From the NCBI GenBank assembly GCA_030038095.1, contig JASHPK010000023.1, positions 1 to 63,816 on the forward strand: DNA of 63,816 bases, written 5' to 3'. The notes under the pieces are model-generated. The model ran no database searches. It was not told the origin of the DNA and was given only the letters and a program-made list of their open reading frames with translations. This DNA comes from Thermoplasmata archaeon (GTDB lineage: Archaea > Thermoplasmatota > Thermoplasmata > Lutacidiplasmatales > UBA184). Below are positions 8,286 to 16,765 of the stretch, one piece after another; position 1 is the stretch's first letter, and every line of letters begins with the position of its first letter. The translations under genes were made by a program, and so were the position numbers.

Positions 8286-8637
8286 TCGTCGAGCAGCACT
8301 CCGGGCAGGTCTTGGTCGTGGCCGCGGCCTTCGCCGCCTGTCGCTGCTGGTACTGCTCGTACGGGTAGACGATCCCCGCGAAGACGATCAGCAACACGAT
8401 CAGGAAGGTGATCACCGCGCCGAGGAGCGTCCCGAACGTGAACGTGCTGCCGTTGACGGTCACGAGCCCGATGTTCGAGAAGCTCGATTTGAAGAACACG
8501 CCGATCAGCGGATCGACCACGCTGCTCACGAGCGCCGCGACCACGAGGCCGACCTGGACGCCGATGACGAAGGCGACGGCCATCGTCACCAGATTCGACT
8601 GGGTCAGGAACTTCTTCAGGTCCGCGTAGAAACCCAT
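8230..8637 (-). CDS. mscL: Large-conductance mechanosensitive channel with zinc-ribbon tail
   Basis: A 135-aa MscL. The amphipathic N-terminus (FYADLKKFLTQSNLVTMAVA), TM1 (AFVIGVQVGLVVAALVSSVVDPLIG), a periplasmic loop and TM2 (FGTLLGAVITFLIVLLIVFAG) match the family. It opens under membrane tension to release solutes in osmotic downshock. Instead of the usual C-terminal helical bundle the tail is a small zinc ribbon with two Cys-x2-Cys knuckles (CPECC and CAFC). The 3' end overlaps the queC tail by 56 nt, convergently. The start ATG is the conserved first residue. Confidence 0.9.
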   Translation of the reverse strand: MGFYADLKKFLTQSNLVTMAVAFVIGVQVGLVVAALVSSVVDPLIGVFFKSSFSNIGLVTVNGSTFTFGTLLGAVITFLIVLLIVFAGIVYPYEQYQQRQAAKAAATTKTCPECCSTINIAAKRCAFCTATLPAS

Positions 8638-8717
8638 GGATCTCCTTCTCCCGCCGGTCCCCCGGCGGTGCTGGGGAGGGAGGAGGAGTATTTCTCGGGA
8701 GCGAGGCGGGTCCGGGG

Positions 8718-10520
8718 CTACATCGAGTCGAGCCGCGGCACCCCCAGCAGATCGAGCGCGTTCCCGAGGGTCTGCCGGGTGGCCGCAACGAGTGCGATCC
8801 GGCTCTCCCGCTCGGCCCCGGAGCGGATCACGGGCACGGCGTGATAGAACCGGTTGAACTGGTCGGCAACGTCGTGGGCGTAGCCGGCCACCGCATGTAC
8901 GTGGGCGGTCCGGGCGGCGTACGCGACCGTCCGGGGGAAGCGAGAGAGCACGCGGACGAGGGCCAGCTCCTCCCGGTCCGTGAGGCGAGCCGCGTCGAAC
9001 GGGTACGGTCCGGCGTCCCGCTCCGCCTTGCGCAGCACGCTCGAGGCCCGGGCGTACGAGTACTGCAGAAAGGGGCCGCTCCGTCCCTCGAAGGAGAGCG
9101 CGTCCTCCCAGCGGAAGACCACGGGCTTGTCCGGCGCGACCCGGATCACATGGTAGCGGATCGCCCCGGTCCCGACGGCCTCGGCGATCCGCTCGACGTC
9201 GGCGGCTCCGAGGTCCTCGCGCCGCTGGAGCACCTCCTTCCGGGCGCGGGCGACCGCTTCCTCGAGGAGGTCGTCGAGGTACACGGCGGTTCCCGCCCGT
9301 GTGCTCATCTTGCCTCCCTCCGGGGCGTGGATGTAGGCGTAGAGGACGAACTCGGGGCGTCGGGCCTCGCCGACCTCGGCGAGCAGGGCCTCCAGCGTCC
9401 GCGCGTGGAGCAGATGGTCGGCCCCGAGGACGTCGATGACGCGGGCGAACCGCCCGAACTTCTGCAGGTGGAAGGCGATGTCCCGCGTGACGTAGAGGCT
9501 CGTCCCGTCGCTCCGTTCAACAACGACGCGGTTCGAGTCCTTCGGCAATCCGTAGCCCGAGGTGTCGATCGCCCACGCGCCGTTCTCCTCGCGCACCGCG
9601 TGGGGAGCGCGGCGCAGCGAGTCGAGGACCCGGGCGACGGACCCGTCCTTAACGAAGTCCGACTCCCAGACGAATTCGTCGAACCGGATCCCGAGGCGCG
9701 CGAGCGAGACCAGCATCCCATCGAGCACCGACTGGGCGAGCGGCCGGTGCTCAGGCGGTGGGGACCCCCGCTCCACCGCGCCGAGCACCCCGGCCACTTC
9801 GGCCCGGGCCTCGGGATGGTCCTTGAGGTACGCGCTCACCGCCGGATAGGGCCGGCCGCGGTACTGATCGGGCTTCTCCCCCGGAACTTCTAGGCCCTCG
9901 ACGGCGGCGCGGACCGTGTCGGGCCACTCGGACCTCGGCTTCGCCCAGATCCACGTGATCTGCGCGGCCTGCCGGCCCATGTCGTCCACGTAGTACTGGG
10001 TCGTGACCTTCGTCCCGGCCGCCCGGAGGATCCGAGCGAAGGTGTCCCCGATGATCGAGTTGCGTACCCGCCCGATATGCAGCGGTCCCGTGGGATTCGC
10101 GCTCGTGTGCTCTACGCTCGCCTCGCCTCCCGTATCGGGACGGGTTCCCCAGCGAGTCCCGAGACCGATCGCCCCTTCGAGGGTGGCCGACACGAGCACG
10201 GACGGCTCGACCGTGAAGTTGACATAGGCGCCCTTCGCGGAGACCGACCCGACGTCGGGCGACGCGGGGACGGCGGACGCGATCTGGGCGGCGAACTCCT
10301 CGGGGCGTTGCTTCGCTCGGGCGGCCCACCGATGGACCGGGAACGCGATGTCGCCTTCGGGCCCTCCCTCGACGTCCAGCCCCTCCCGCACTGCATCCGC
10401 GGTCGCCAGCACACCGAGGGTCGTGAGCGCCCGTTCGAGGCCGAGGACGATCGCCGCGAGGATCGGCTCCCAAGGGTCGAACGAAGAAGGAGCAGATCCC
10501 GACGGATTCGACGCGACCAT
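8718..10520 (-). CDS. argS: Arginyl-tRNA synthetase
   Basis: A class I aminoacyl-tRNA synthetase (600 aa) charging tRNA-Arg. It has the N-terminal Add1 tRNA-binding domain (~residues 15-110) and the HIGH signature as LHIGRVRNSIIGD. The KMSKS equivalent is GGKMSTRAG, and the anticodon-binding DALR domain follows (YARASSVLRKAE to the end, finishing LDLLGVPRLDSM). The start ATG precedes the conserved N-terminal helix. It diverges from the ThiI-like gene with a short gap containing a TTAA element. Confidence 0.95.
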   Translation of the reverse strand: MVASNPSGSAPSSFDPWEPILAAIVLGLERALTTLGVLATADAVREGLDVEGGPEGDIAFPVHRWAARAKQRPEEFAAQIASAVPASPDVGSVSAKGAYVNFTVEPSVLVSATLEGAIGLGTRWGTRPDTGGEASVEHTSANPTGPLHIGRVRNSIIGDTFARILRAAGTKVTTQYYVDDMGRQAAQITWIWAKPRSEWPDTVRAAVEGLEVPGEKPDQYRGRPYPAVSAYLKDHPEARAEVAGVLGAVERGSPPPEHRPLAQSVLDGMLVSLARLGIRFDEFVWESDFVKDGSVARVLDSLRRAPHAVREENGAWAIDTSGYGLPKDSNRVVVERSDGTSLYVTRDIAFHLQKFGRFARVIDVLGADHLLHARTLEALLAEVGEARRPEFVLYAYIHAPEGGKMSTRAGTAVYLDDLLEEAVARARKEVLQRREDLGAADVERIAEAVGTGAIRYHVIRVAPDKPVVFRWEDALSFEGRSGPFLQYSYARASSVLRKAERDAGPYPFDAARLTDREELALVRVLSRFPRTVAYAARTAHVHAVAGYAHDVADQFNRFYHAVPVIRSGAERESRIALVAATRQTLGNALDLLGVPRLDSM

Positions 10521-10569
10521 GTCCGTGCGGGAAGCGCTTTAGCGGGCCGCTCGTCTTAACGATTCTCCC

Positions 10570-11469
10570 ATGGCCCCGCTCGTTCTCGTGCGCTACGGGG
10601 AGCTCGCGCTCAAGTCGCCGCCCGTCCGGCGGGAGTTCGAAAGCTCGCTCCGCCGGAACATCCTCGACCAGTTCGTGCGGGACGGCCTTTCCGGGCGCTT
10701 GCGGTCCGACCACGGGCACCTCTACGTCGAGGTCGATGAGGCCTCGCGAGCGATCCGCCTGCTCCGCCGGGTGTTCGGGATCACCTCGGTCAGCGAAGTC
10801 GATGAGGTGCCGACCGAGCGCGGAGCGATCCGCGAGCGGCTCCTCGAACGGGCCGACGCGCGGCTCGTGCCCGGGTCCCGGTTCGCGGTGCGCGCCCGCC
10901 GTACGGGGCAGCACGCGTTCACGAGCCAGGAGCTCGCCCGCGACCTCGGCGGGGACGTGCTCGAGCGGTTCTCCGACCGGGGCCTGAAGGTCGACCTTGA
11001 GGACCCCGACGTCGAATTGTTCGTCGAAGTGCGAGGGCCCCGGACCTATCTGTACTTCGATCGAGTGCCGGGGCCGGGAGGGGTGCCCCTCGGGGTCGCC
11101 GGGCGGCTCGTCGCGCTCGTCGACGGGCCGCGGGGGGCCCTGGGTGCCTACCTCATGATGAAGCGCGGGTGCCGGGTCGGCCTCGTGACCGTCCCCGAAG
11201 GCGAGGCCCTCGCCCGATCCGTCCTGGTCCGCTTCGACCCTCACGCCCGGGTCGAGTCGACCCCCGGCGACCCCGAGGCGCGTGATCGTTCGCTCCGATC
11301 GCTCGCCGAGGAGTCCCGGGCCGACGGGGCGGTGCTCCCGCTCACCGTGGAGCAATACGCCGAGGCGAAGGAGCGGTGGGCCGATCGCGTCCTCTTCTCC
11401 CCGACGGTGGGGCTCACGGACGACGAGGTCGGGGAGCGATGGCGCGCCGTGGCGGAGCTCGTCCAATGA
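10570..11469 (+). CDS. ThiI-like THUMP protein with degenerate, truncated PP-loop domain
   Basis: Residues 1-165 match ThiI (tRNA 4-thiouridine synthetase): the N-terminal ferredoxin-like region starting RYGELALKSPPVRREFE, then a THUMP domain ending LYFDRVPGPGGVPLG. In ThiI the next segment is the ATP-binding PP-loop (SGGIDSPVAAYLMMKRG). Here the loop is VDGPRGALGAYLMMKRGC, so the GGxDS core is gone while the following helix is kept. The protein is 299 aa, far shorter than ThiI, and has no rhodanese Cys. It is probably a non-catalytic tRNA-binding homologue; this is inference. It overlaps the next small gene (ATGA) and diverges from argS. Confidence 0.8.
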   Translation: MAPLVLVRYGELALKSPPVRREFESSLRRNILDQFVRDGLSGRLRSDHGHLYVEVDEASRAIRLLRRVFGITSVSEVDEVPTERGAIRERLLERADARLVPGSRFAVRARRTGQHAFTSQELARDLGGDVLERFSDRGLKVDLEDPDVELFVEVRGPRTYLYFDRVPGPGGVPLGVAGRLVALVDGPRGALGAYLMMKRGCRVGLVTVPEGEALARSVLVRFDPHARVESTPGDPEARDRSLRSLAEESRADGAVLPLTVEQYAEAKERWADRVLFSPTVGLTDDEVGERWRAVAELVQ

Positions 11470-11705
11470 CCCAGCGACGGTTCGAGGTCGAGGCGGAGGC
11501 CCCACCTCCCACCGCGGAAGCCGAGCCCGTGGCCTCGCCGGCTCCGGAATCGCCCGCGCCCCCCACCCCGCAGCCCCCGCGACCGCCCTCTGGAGACTCC
11601 TTGCGGGAGCGTCAGCTCCGCTGGCTCGCGGAAAGAGCACGGTTCGAGTCGAGGGGAACGACCCGACCGCCCCGTCCCGTGCCCCCCACTGAAGGGACGA
11701 AATAG
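11466..11705 (+). CDS. Small proline-rich hypothetical protein
   Basis: A 79-aa frame whose ATG overlaps the stop of the ThiI-like gene (ATGA). Residues 8-43 are Pro/Ala/Glu-rich and probably disordered. Residues 44-65 (LRERQLRWLAERARFES) form a likely amphipathic helix, and the tail is again Pro/Arg. Translational coupling and the helix argue that it is real. No family is recognised. It ends 21 nt before the GMC oxidoreductase. Confidence 0.5.
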   Translation: MTQRRFEVEAEAPPPTAEAEPVASPAPESPAPPTPQPPRPPSGDSLRERQLRWLAERARFESRGTTRPPRPVPPTEGTK

Positions 11706-11725
11706 CTTCGGCCACTCTCCCGCTC

Positions 11726-13717
11726 GTGCCGAGCCCCGTGCCGTCGGCGCTGACCCAGCTCGCCGACGCGTTCCTCCCCGAGAGTCCCCCGTACCCGTCG
11801 GGCTCGCGCGTCGGGACCGATCGGGAAGCGGCCGAGCTCATCGCCGAACTGCCCCGCGGCCAGCGGGAGGAGCTCGCCGCCCTCTTTCGCGCGCTCGATA
11901 GCCGCGTCGCGAACTTCCTGCTCACCGGGCGCGCGCGACGTTTCGCCGACCGTGACGCGGCCGAGCGCGAGCGCTACCTCCTGTCCTGGTCGCGAAGCCG
12001 GCTCGCCGTCAAGCGCAAGGGGTTCCAGGCGGCGAAGCGGATCGTCACCGGGCTGTACTTCTCTCAGCCGCTCCTCGGAGGGACGAATCCCCTCTGGGAC
12101 CGGATCCACTACGCGCCCGGAACCCTTCCGTCCGACGCGGACGACCCGATGGCGGGCCTATCGCCTTGGGTGCCGGATCGCCCCCAGGACCTCGACGTGG
12201 ACGCCTGCGTGGTCGGGAGCGGCGCCGGAGGCGCGGTGATCTCGGAGCGCCTCGCTCGGGCCGGCTACCGGGTGATCGTCCTCGAAGCCGGGGCGTGGGT
12301 CCCACGCCTCGCCTATCCACGGATCGAGCGCGAGGCGTACGATCGGCTGTTCCTCGGGCGCGGGATCGTCACGACCCGGGACTCGGCGATCGCCTTCCTC
12401 GCTGGGCAGGGCGCGGGGGGATCGACCTCCGTGAACTGGCTGACCTGTCTGCCGCCTCGCCCCGAGGCACGGCGGGAGTGGGCGAGGGAAGGCGGGATCG
12501 CCTCCGCCGAGGGACCCGAGCTCGACCGGACGCTCGAGTCCGTCCGGCGGCGGCTCGAGGTCTCGACCGCCGAGAGCTGGGTGAATCCCTCCAACGACGC
12601 GCTCCGACGGGGATGCCGCGCCCTCGGCTACGCCGAGGGGACCGACTGGGGCATCATCCCGCGGAACGCGGTCGGGTGCGAACGTCGGTGCGGAGCGTGC
12701 ACGTTCGGTTGTCCGTACGGTGCCCGCCGCTCGGCGCTCACCACCTACCTCAAGGACGCGATGCGGCAGGGGGCTCGCCTCGTCTGCTCCACCAAGGCGG
12801 AGCGCCTCGAGATCGACGGGGGACGGGTGAAGTCGCTCCTCGCTCGGTACTCGGGTCCGGAAGGGACCCGCGAGCTCCGGGTGCGGGCCCGGGCGTTCGT
12901 CCTCTGCGGCGGCGCGCTCGAGACCCCGGCCCTCCTCCTGCGGTCCGGACTCCGCTCCGAGGGGATCGGGCTCGGCCTGCGGATCGACCCCACGACCGCG
13001 CTCGTCGGGGAGTTCGCCGAGGCCATCCGCACTTGGGAGGGTCCGCACCAGACGATCGGAGTGTACCGGTTCCAGGGGATCGACCCCGGAGCCCACGGCC
13101 CTTGGATCGAGGTCGCTCCCGTGCACCCGGGGCTCGCGGCGCTCGCCGTGCCGTGGGCCGGGGCGGCGGACTATCGTCGGCTCCTCGAACGCTCGGAGTA
13201 CGTCGCGACGCCCATCGTCCTCGTCCGCGATGTCGGCGAGGGGCGGGTCACGATCGACCCCGACGGACGGCCGGTGTACGACTACCGCCTCGACCGGCGC
13301 GACCGGGACCACCTCGTCCGGGGGATGGTCGAGACCGCCCGGATCCTCGGCGCGGCCGGAGCGACCCGACTGCTCTCCCTGCACACCCCGTACCTCGAGG
13401 CGGGCGACGGCCGACGGCCGGTGAGCCCGTCCGAGCTCGACCGGTTCCTCGACGAGGTCGAGCGCCGGGGGATCCGGGAGCACTCCATCGCCTTGTTCTC
13501 GGCCCATCCGATGGGATCGGCCCGCGCGGGAACCGACCCCCGACGGTCGACCGCCCGCCCGAGCGGGGAAGTCCACGGGGTGGACGGCTTGTGGATCGGC
13601 GACGGGAGCCTGCTGCCCTCCGCGCCGGGAGCGAACCCGATGCTCTCGATCTACGCGCTCGCGTCGTGGACCGCCGAGCAGATCGCCGACGCGCTCGGGC
13701 GGGGCGCGTCTGCATAG
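11726..13717 (+). CDS. GMC-type FAD oxidoreductase with fused N-terminal helical domain
   Basis: A 663-aa flavoprotein. Residues ~1-140 are helical and resemble the N-terminal part of long-chain-alcohol-oxidase or gluconate-dehydrogenase-subunit-3-like regions. The FAD dinucleotide fold follows at ~155 (VVGSGAGGAVISERLARAG), then the GMC motif GAGGSTSVNW. The C-terminal GMC block has AHPMGSARAG with the active-site His and GLWIGDGSLLPSAPGANPM. A Cys cluster (CERRCGACTFGC, near residue 316) could hold a metal. GMC enzymes oxidise alcohols or sugars; the substrate is unknown. GTG start; no recognisable partner gene. Confidence 0.82.
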   Translation: MPSPVPSALTQLADAFLPESPPYPSGSRVGTDREAAELIAELPRGQREELAALFRALDSRVANFLLTGRARRFADRDAAERERYLLSWSRSRLAVKRKGFQAAKRIVTGLYFSQPLLGGTNPLWDRIHYAPGTLPSDADDPMAGLSPWVPDRPQDLDVDACVVGSGAGGAVISERLARAGYRVIVLEAGAWVPRLAYPRIEREAYDRLFLGRGIVTTRDSAIAFLAGQGAGGSTSVNWLTCLPPRPEARREWAREGGIASAEGPELDRTLESVRRRLEVSTAESWVNPSNDALRRGCRALGYAEGTDWGIIPRNAVGCERRCGACTFGCPYGARRSALTTYLKDAMRQGARLVCSTKAERLEIDGGRVKSLLARYSGPEGTRELRVRARAFVLCGGALETPALLLRSGLRSEGIGLGLRIDPTTALVGEFAEAIRTWEGPHQTIGVYRFQGIDPGAHGPWIEVAPVHPGLAALAVPWAGAADYRRLLERSEYVATPIVLVRDVGEGRVTIDPDGRPVYDYRLDRRDRDHLVRGMVETARILGAAGATRLLSLHTPYLEAGDGRRPVSPSELDRFLDEVERRGIREHSIALFSAHPMGSARAGTDPRRSTARPSGEVHGVDGLWIGDGSLLPSAPGANPMLSIYALASWTAEQIADALGRGASA

Positions 13718-13762
13718 GGTTAAGAAGGGGCCCTCGGTGGCGCGCGCGGACGGGACGACGCC

Positions 13763-13951
13763 ATGCCGCACTGGACGGTGGAAGGAAGTTTCTACGCCCG
13801 TCGGGGCTACTGGCAGCGATTTTCGAAGCACTGCGAGGCCGATTCCGCGGAGATCGCCCGGGAGTGGGCGCTCTCCGAGATCGGCGGCTGCCACGGCGTC
13901 AAGCGACATCAGATCCGCATCTCGCAGATCGCGGAGTCGAGCCCGAAGTAG
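13763..13951 (+). CDS. rpl18a: Large-subunit ribosomal protein L20A/LX (L18a family)
   Basis: A 62-aa archaeal LX protein: WTVEGSFYARRGYWQRFSKHC at the start, and the conserved SEIGGCHGVKRHQIRISQI at the end. It is a small 50S subunit protein. A TTAAGA box lies ~40 nt upstream (13719-13725). The next genes, prefoldin alpha and ftsY, follow on the same strand, a linkage common in Euryarchaeota. Confidence 0.93.
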   Translation: MPHWTVEGSFYARRGYWQRFSKHCEADSAEIAREWALSEIGGCHGVKRHQIRISQIAESSPK

Positions 13952-14060
13952 GCCGTACGCCACGGGTCCGCGAGGGCTCCGCCGCCCGAAGGCGCCCGCG
14001 ACCGGCACCAAGCGTTAAGACGCCCATCCCCTCCCGAACGACCGCGGAGGTTCCTCTTCG

Positions 14061-14525
14061 ATGTCGACGCCCCGGCGACCGGTGGAGCCGGAGCAGCAGG
14101 TCCAGGAGGACCTCCTGCGCCTCGAGGCGTACCGCAACCAGCTCAACGCCCTCCTGCAGCAGCACCAGATCCTCACCTCTTCGCGGAGCGACCACCTGCG
14201 CGCCCGCGAAAGCCTCGAAGGGATCGACCGGGCCGAGCCGGGGACGGAGCTCCTCGTCCCGCTCGGCGGCGAGACCCTCGCGCGAGGGTCGATCTCGAAG
14301 GACGGCCCGGTGCTCATCGGCGTGGGTTCGGGGGTCATCGTCGAGATGGAACGACCCAAGGCGGTCGAGCTCCTGGCCGAGCGGCTGACCCGGATCGACC
14401 AGGCGATCGGCGAGATCGAGGGGCAGGTCGGCTCGCTCGAGGAGCGGATCCAGATGCTCTCCCGGCGACTGGACTCCCTCACCGCCCGGGGCCCGGGCGG
14501 CCCGAGCGATGTGGGCAGCGATTAA
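14061..14525 (+). CDS. pfdA: Prefoldin alpha subunit
   Basis: A 154-aa alpha subunit of archaeal prefoldin, with an N-terminal coiled coil (VQEDLLRLEAYRNQLNALLQ) and a central beta-barrel section carrying GTELLVPLGGETLARG and VLIGVGSGVIVEM. The C-terminal coiled coil runs from AVELLAERLTRIDQAI to the end. It pairs with the beta subunit at 2148. A GGAGG site is ~10 nt before the ATG and a TTAAGA box ~45 nt upstream. Its 3' end overlaps ftsY by 17 nt, so both are coupled. Confidence 0.92.
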   Translation: MSTPRRPVEPEQQVQEDLLRLEAYRNQLNALLQQHQILTSSRSDHLRARESLEGIDRAEPGTELLVPLGGETLARGSISKDGPVLIGVGSGVIVEMERPKAVELLAERLTRIDQAIGEIEGQVGSLEERIQMLSRRLDSLTARGPGGPSDVGSD

Positions 14526-15546
14526 GGCCCGGCTCCGACGCTCCACCGCCTCGCCGACGCCCGAGGCGAAGACGGCCCCGTCCGGGGAGACCCCCTCAGC
14601 GAACCCGCGCTCGGCCCCCGCTCCGGCGAGCGGGACGAGGCCGCCGGCGGCCCCCGACGCGGAGATGTTCACGGACGGACTGCTCGGAAAGCGCCTCACC
14701 GAGGGGACGATCGACGACGTCCTCGAGGACCTCGAGATCGTCCTGCTCCAGTCGGACGTCGCGCTTCCCGTGGTGGAGCGACTGCGGCGGAACCTTCGCA
14801 AGGAGCTCGCGGGGCGCAAGCTCCGCTTCGGGGTCGATGCGGAAGAGGCGATCCGGACGGTCCTCGAGCGCTCCGCCCGATCGATCCTCGCCCAGCCCCC
14901 GATCGACCTGGCCGAGGCGGTGCGCAAGCATTCGCCGAAGCCGTACGTCATCCTCTTCGTCGGGGTCAACGGCACCGGGAAGACGACGAGCGTCGCGAAG
15001 CTCGCGGTCTGGCTCGAGGGCAAGGGGATCTCGAGCGTCATCGCCGCCGGCGATACGTTCCGGGCCGGGGCGATCGAGCAGCTCCTGGTCCACGGCGAGC
15101 GCCTCGGCGTCCGCGTGGTCCGTCAGCAGGAGGGGAGCGACCCCGCGGCGGTGGCGTTCGACGCGGTCGAGCACGCCCGGGCGAAGGGGATCGACGTCGT
15201 GCTCGTCGATACGGCCGGGCGCCAGCACACCAACGAGAACCTGATCGAGGAGGCGAAGAAGATCCGGCGGGTCGTCTCGCCCGCGCTCACGCTCTTCGTC
15301 GGCGACGCCCTGAGCGGCAACGACGTGATCGAGCAGGCCAAGCTGTTCGACCAGGCGCTCGGGGTTGACGGGCTCGTCCTCACGAAGCTCGACGCCGACG
15401 CGAAGGGGGGCGCCGCCCTGAGCGCGACCTTCGTGACGAAGAAGCCGATCCTGTTCGTGGGCGTGGGCCAGGGGTACGCCGACTTCGCACCGTTCGATCC
15501 CGATTGGATGATCCGGCGGCTGTTCGCCGAGGGGACGGCCGGGTGA
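14509..15546 (+). CDS. ftsY: Signal recognition particle receptor FtsY
   Basis: A 345-aa SRP-family GTPase that receives SRP-ribosome complexes at the membrane. After a short basic and then Pro/Ala-rich N-terminus (~45 residues, no large acidic A domain) comes the helical N domain. The G domain follows: G1 VGVNGTGKTTSVAKLA, the insertion-box AGDTFRAGAIEQL, DTAGRQHTNENL and TKLDADAKGGAAL. It overlaps prefoldin alpha upstream and trmJ downstream (GTGA). Confidence 0.95.
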   Translation: MWAAIKARLRRSTASPTPEAKTAPSGETPSANPRSAPAPASGTRPPAAPDAEMFTDGLLGKRLTEGTIDDVLEDLEIVLLQSDVALPVVERLRRNLRKELAGRKLRFGVDAEEAIRTVLERSARSILAQPPIDLAEAVRKHSPKPYVILFVGVNGTGKTTSVAKLAVWLEGKGISSVIAAGDTFRAGAIEQLLVHGERLGVRVVRQQEGSDPAAVAFDAVEHARAKGIDVVLVDTAGRQHTNENLIEEAKKIRRVVSPALTLFVGDALSGNDVIEQAKLFDQALGVDGLVLTKLDADAKGGAALSATFVTKKPILFVGVGQGYADFAPFDPDWMIRRLFAEGTAG

Positions 15547-16295
15547 CGGCCCGGTTCGACGTCGTGCTGGTCCGCCCGAAGGAGGACGGGAACGTCGGCG
15601 CGGTCGCGCGCGTCTCGAGGAACTTCGGGGGAGACCGGCTGATCCTCGTCGCCCCCCGGGCGCCGATCGGCTCGGAGGCGCGTCGGCGGTCGATGGGCGG
15701 CCTCGCGATCCTCCGCTCCGCGGTCCGGGCGACCTCGTTCGCGGCGGCCACCGCCGACGCTGACCTCGTGGTCGGGACGACCGACCTGTCGACCGGGCGC
15801 TCGACCGCGTACCTCCGCCGCTCCGTGAGCCCCGAGCGGCTTGGGGAGCTGCTGCGCCCGGTCGAGGGGAGGGTCGCGATCGTCTTCGGGCCGGAGGACA
15901 ACGGCCTCTCCCGCACCGAGCTCGCCCGATGCGACCTCCTGGTCCACATCCCGTCCCGGCGGGAGTTCCCGACCCTCAACCTGTCCCACGCCGCCGCGAT
16001 CGTCCTCTACGCGGTCCATCGGGCGCGCGGGCCGACCGACCCCGAGACGACGCCCGCCCCCGAGCTCCTCGAGCTCAATGGGCGGGAAAAGGAGCTCTTC
16101 CTCGAGCGCCTCGGCGAGCTCCTCGCCCGCACCGGATACCCCGCGCACAAACGACGGGGTTTAATCCTCCTGTTCCGTCGAGTGCTCGGCCGGTCGACGC
16201 CCACGGAGGCGGAGTACCGGATGATGCTCGGGCTCTTCAAGAGCTTCGGGCGAGCGCTCGATCGGAAGGCAGGCGATGACGGAAGGCAACGGTGA
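15543..16295 (+). CDS. trmJ: SpoU-family tRNA 2'-O-methyltransferase (TrmJ-like)
   Basis: A 250-aa SPOUT methyltransferase. The N-terminal VRPKEDGNVGAVARVSRNFG, the central VFGPEDNGLSRTEL and the C-terminal IPSRREFPTLNLSHAAAIVLY are the SpoU motifs 1-3 that form the knotted SAM site. TrmJ methylates ribose at position 32 of tRNA. The helical C-terminal extension (~170-250) is typical of TrmJ. GTG 15543 overlaps the ftsY TGA. The 3' end overlaps the next gene by 20 nt. Confidence 0.87.
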   Translation: MTARFDVVLVRPKEDGNVGAVARVSRNFGGDRLILVAPRAPIGSEARRRSMGGLAILRSAVRATSFAAATADADLVVGTTDLSTGRSTAYLRRSVSPERLGELLRPVEGRVAIVFGPEDNGLSRTELARCDLLVHIPSRREFPTLNLSHAAAIVLYAVHRARGPTDPETTPAPELLELNGREKELFLERLGELLARTGYPAHKRRGLILLFRRVLGRSTPTEAEYRMMLGLFKSFGRALDRKAGDDGRQR

Positions 16296-16677
16296 CTGGC
16301 TTCGGGTCCGAGGGATCGGCCGCGAGCGGTTCGGCGGCTACCTCGCGGAGTACCTCGCGAGCCTCGGATACGCGGTCGAGCGCTCGGAGTCGGTCGACCC
16401 GGCCGAGAGCCGGGTGAAGGGAAGGCTCGAGCGGATGAACCCCGCGGTCCCCCCGTCGGCGAAGGAGCTCGAGTTCCGGTTCTATCCGACGAGCGGCGGC
16501 GCCGCCCTCGTCTGGGAGGCTCCCACCGAGATCCCGGCGGAAGAGCTCCCCCGGATGGATCGGCTCGTCCGCGAGATGACCGCTCACCTCGAGCGGATGG
16601 TGGCGACGGAGAGCCATGCGACCGCGAAGGTCGTGCGGCCCAGCGACCCCCGTCTCCCTTGGGTCGCGAAGTCGTAG
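16276..16677 (+). CDS. Hypothetical protein in ftsY-trmJ operon
   Basis: A 133-aa protein that I do not recognise. It starts RVRGIGRERFGGYLAEYLASLGYAVERSES, a helix plus strand, then has ELEFRFYPTSGGAALVWEAP and a helix with DRLVREMTAHLERMV. The mixed alpha/beta pattern suggests a small folded domain of about 110 residues. The 20-nt overlap with trmJ and in-family codon use (G/C-ending) argue that it is genuine and co-translated. Confidence 0.7.
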   Translation: MTEGNGDWLRVRGIGRERFGGYLAEYLASLGYAVERSESVDPAESRVKGRLERMNPAVPPSAKELEFRFYPTSGGAALVWEAPTEIPAEELPRMDRLVREMTAHLERMVATESHATAKVVRPSDPRLPWVAKS

Positions 16678-16729
16678 CGCCCCGTCTTCCCGGGCCCCGA
16701 CCCGCCGGCGAGGAAACGGGCGCGGCAGC

Positions 16730-16737
16730 TTTATAAT
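16730..16737 (+). promoter_or_regulatory. TATA box of rpl15e
   Basis: TTTATAAT, 33 nt before ATG 16766, preceded by a GC-rich stretch. It is one of the best TATA matches in the window, as expected for a ribosomal protein gene. Confidence 0.7.
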
Positions 16738-16765
16738 CCGCACCCGGGTCGCCTGCCCGCTTCCC

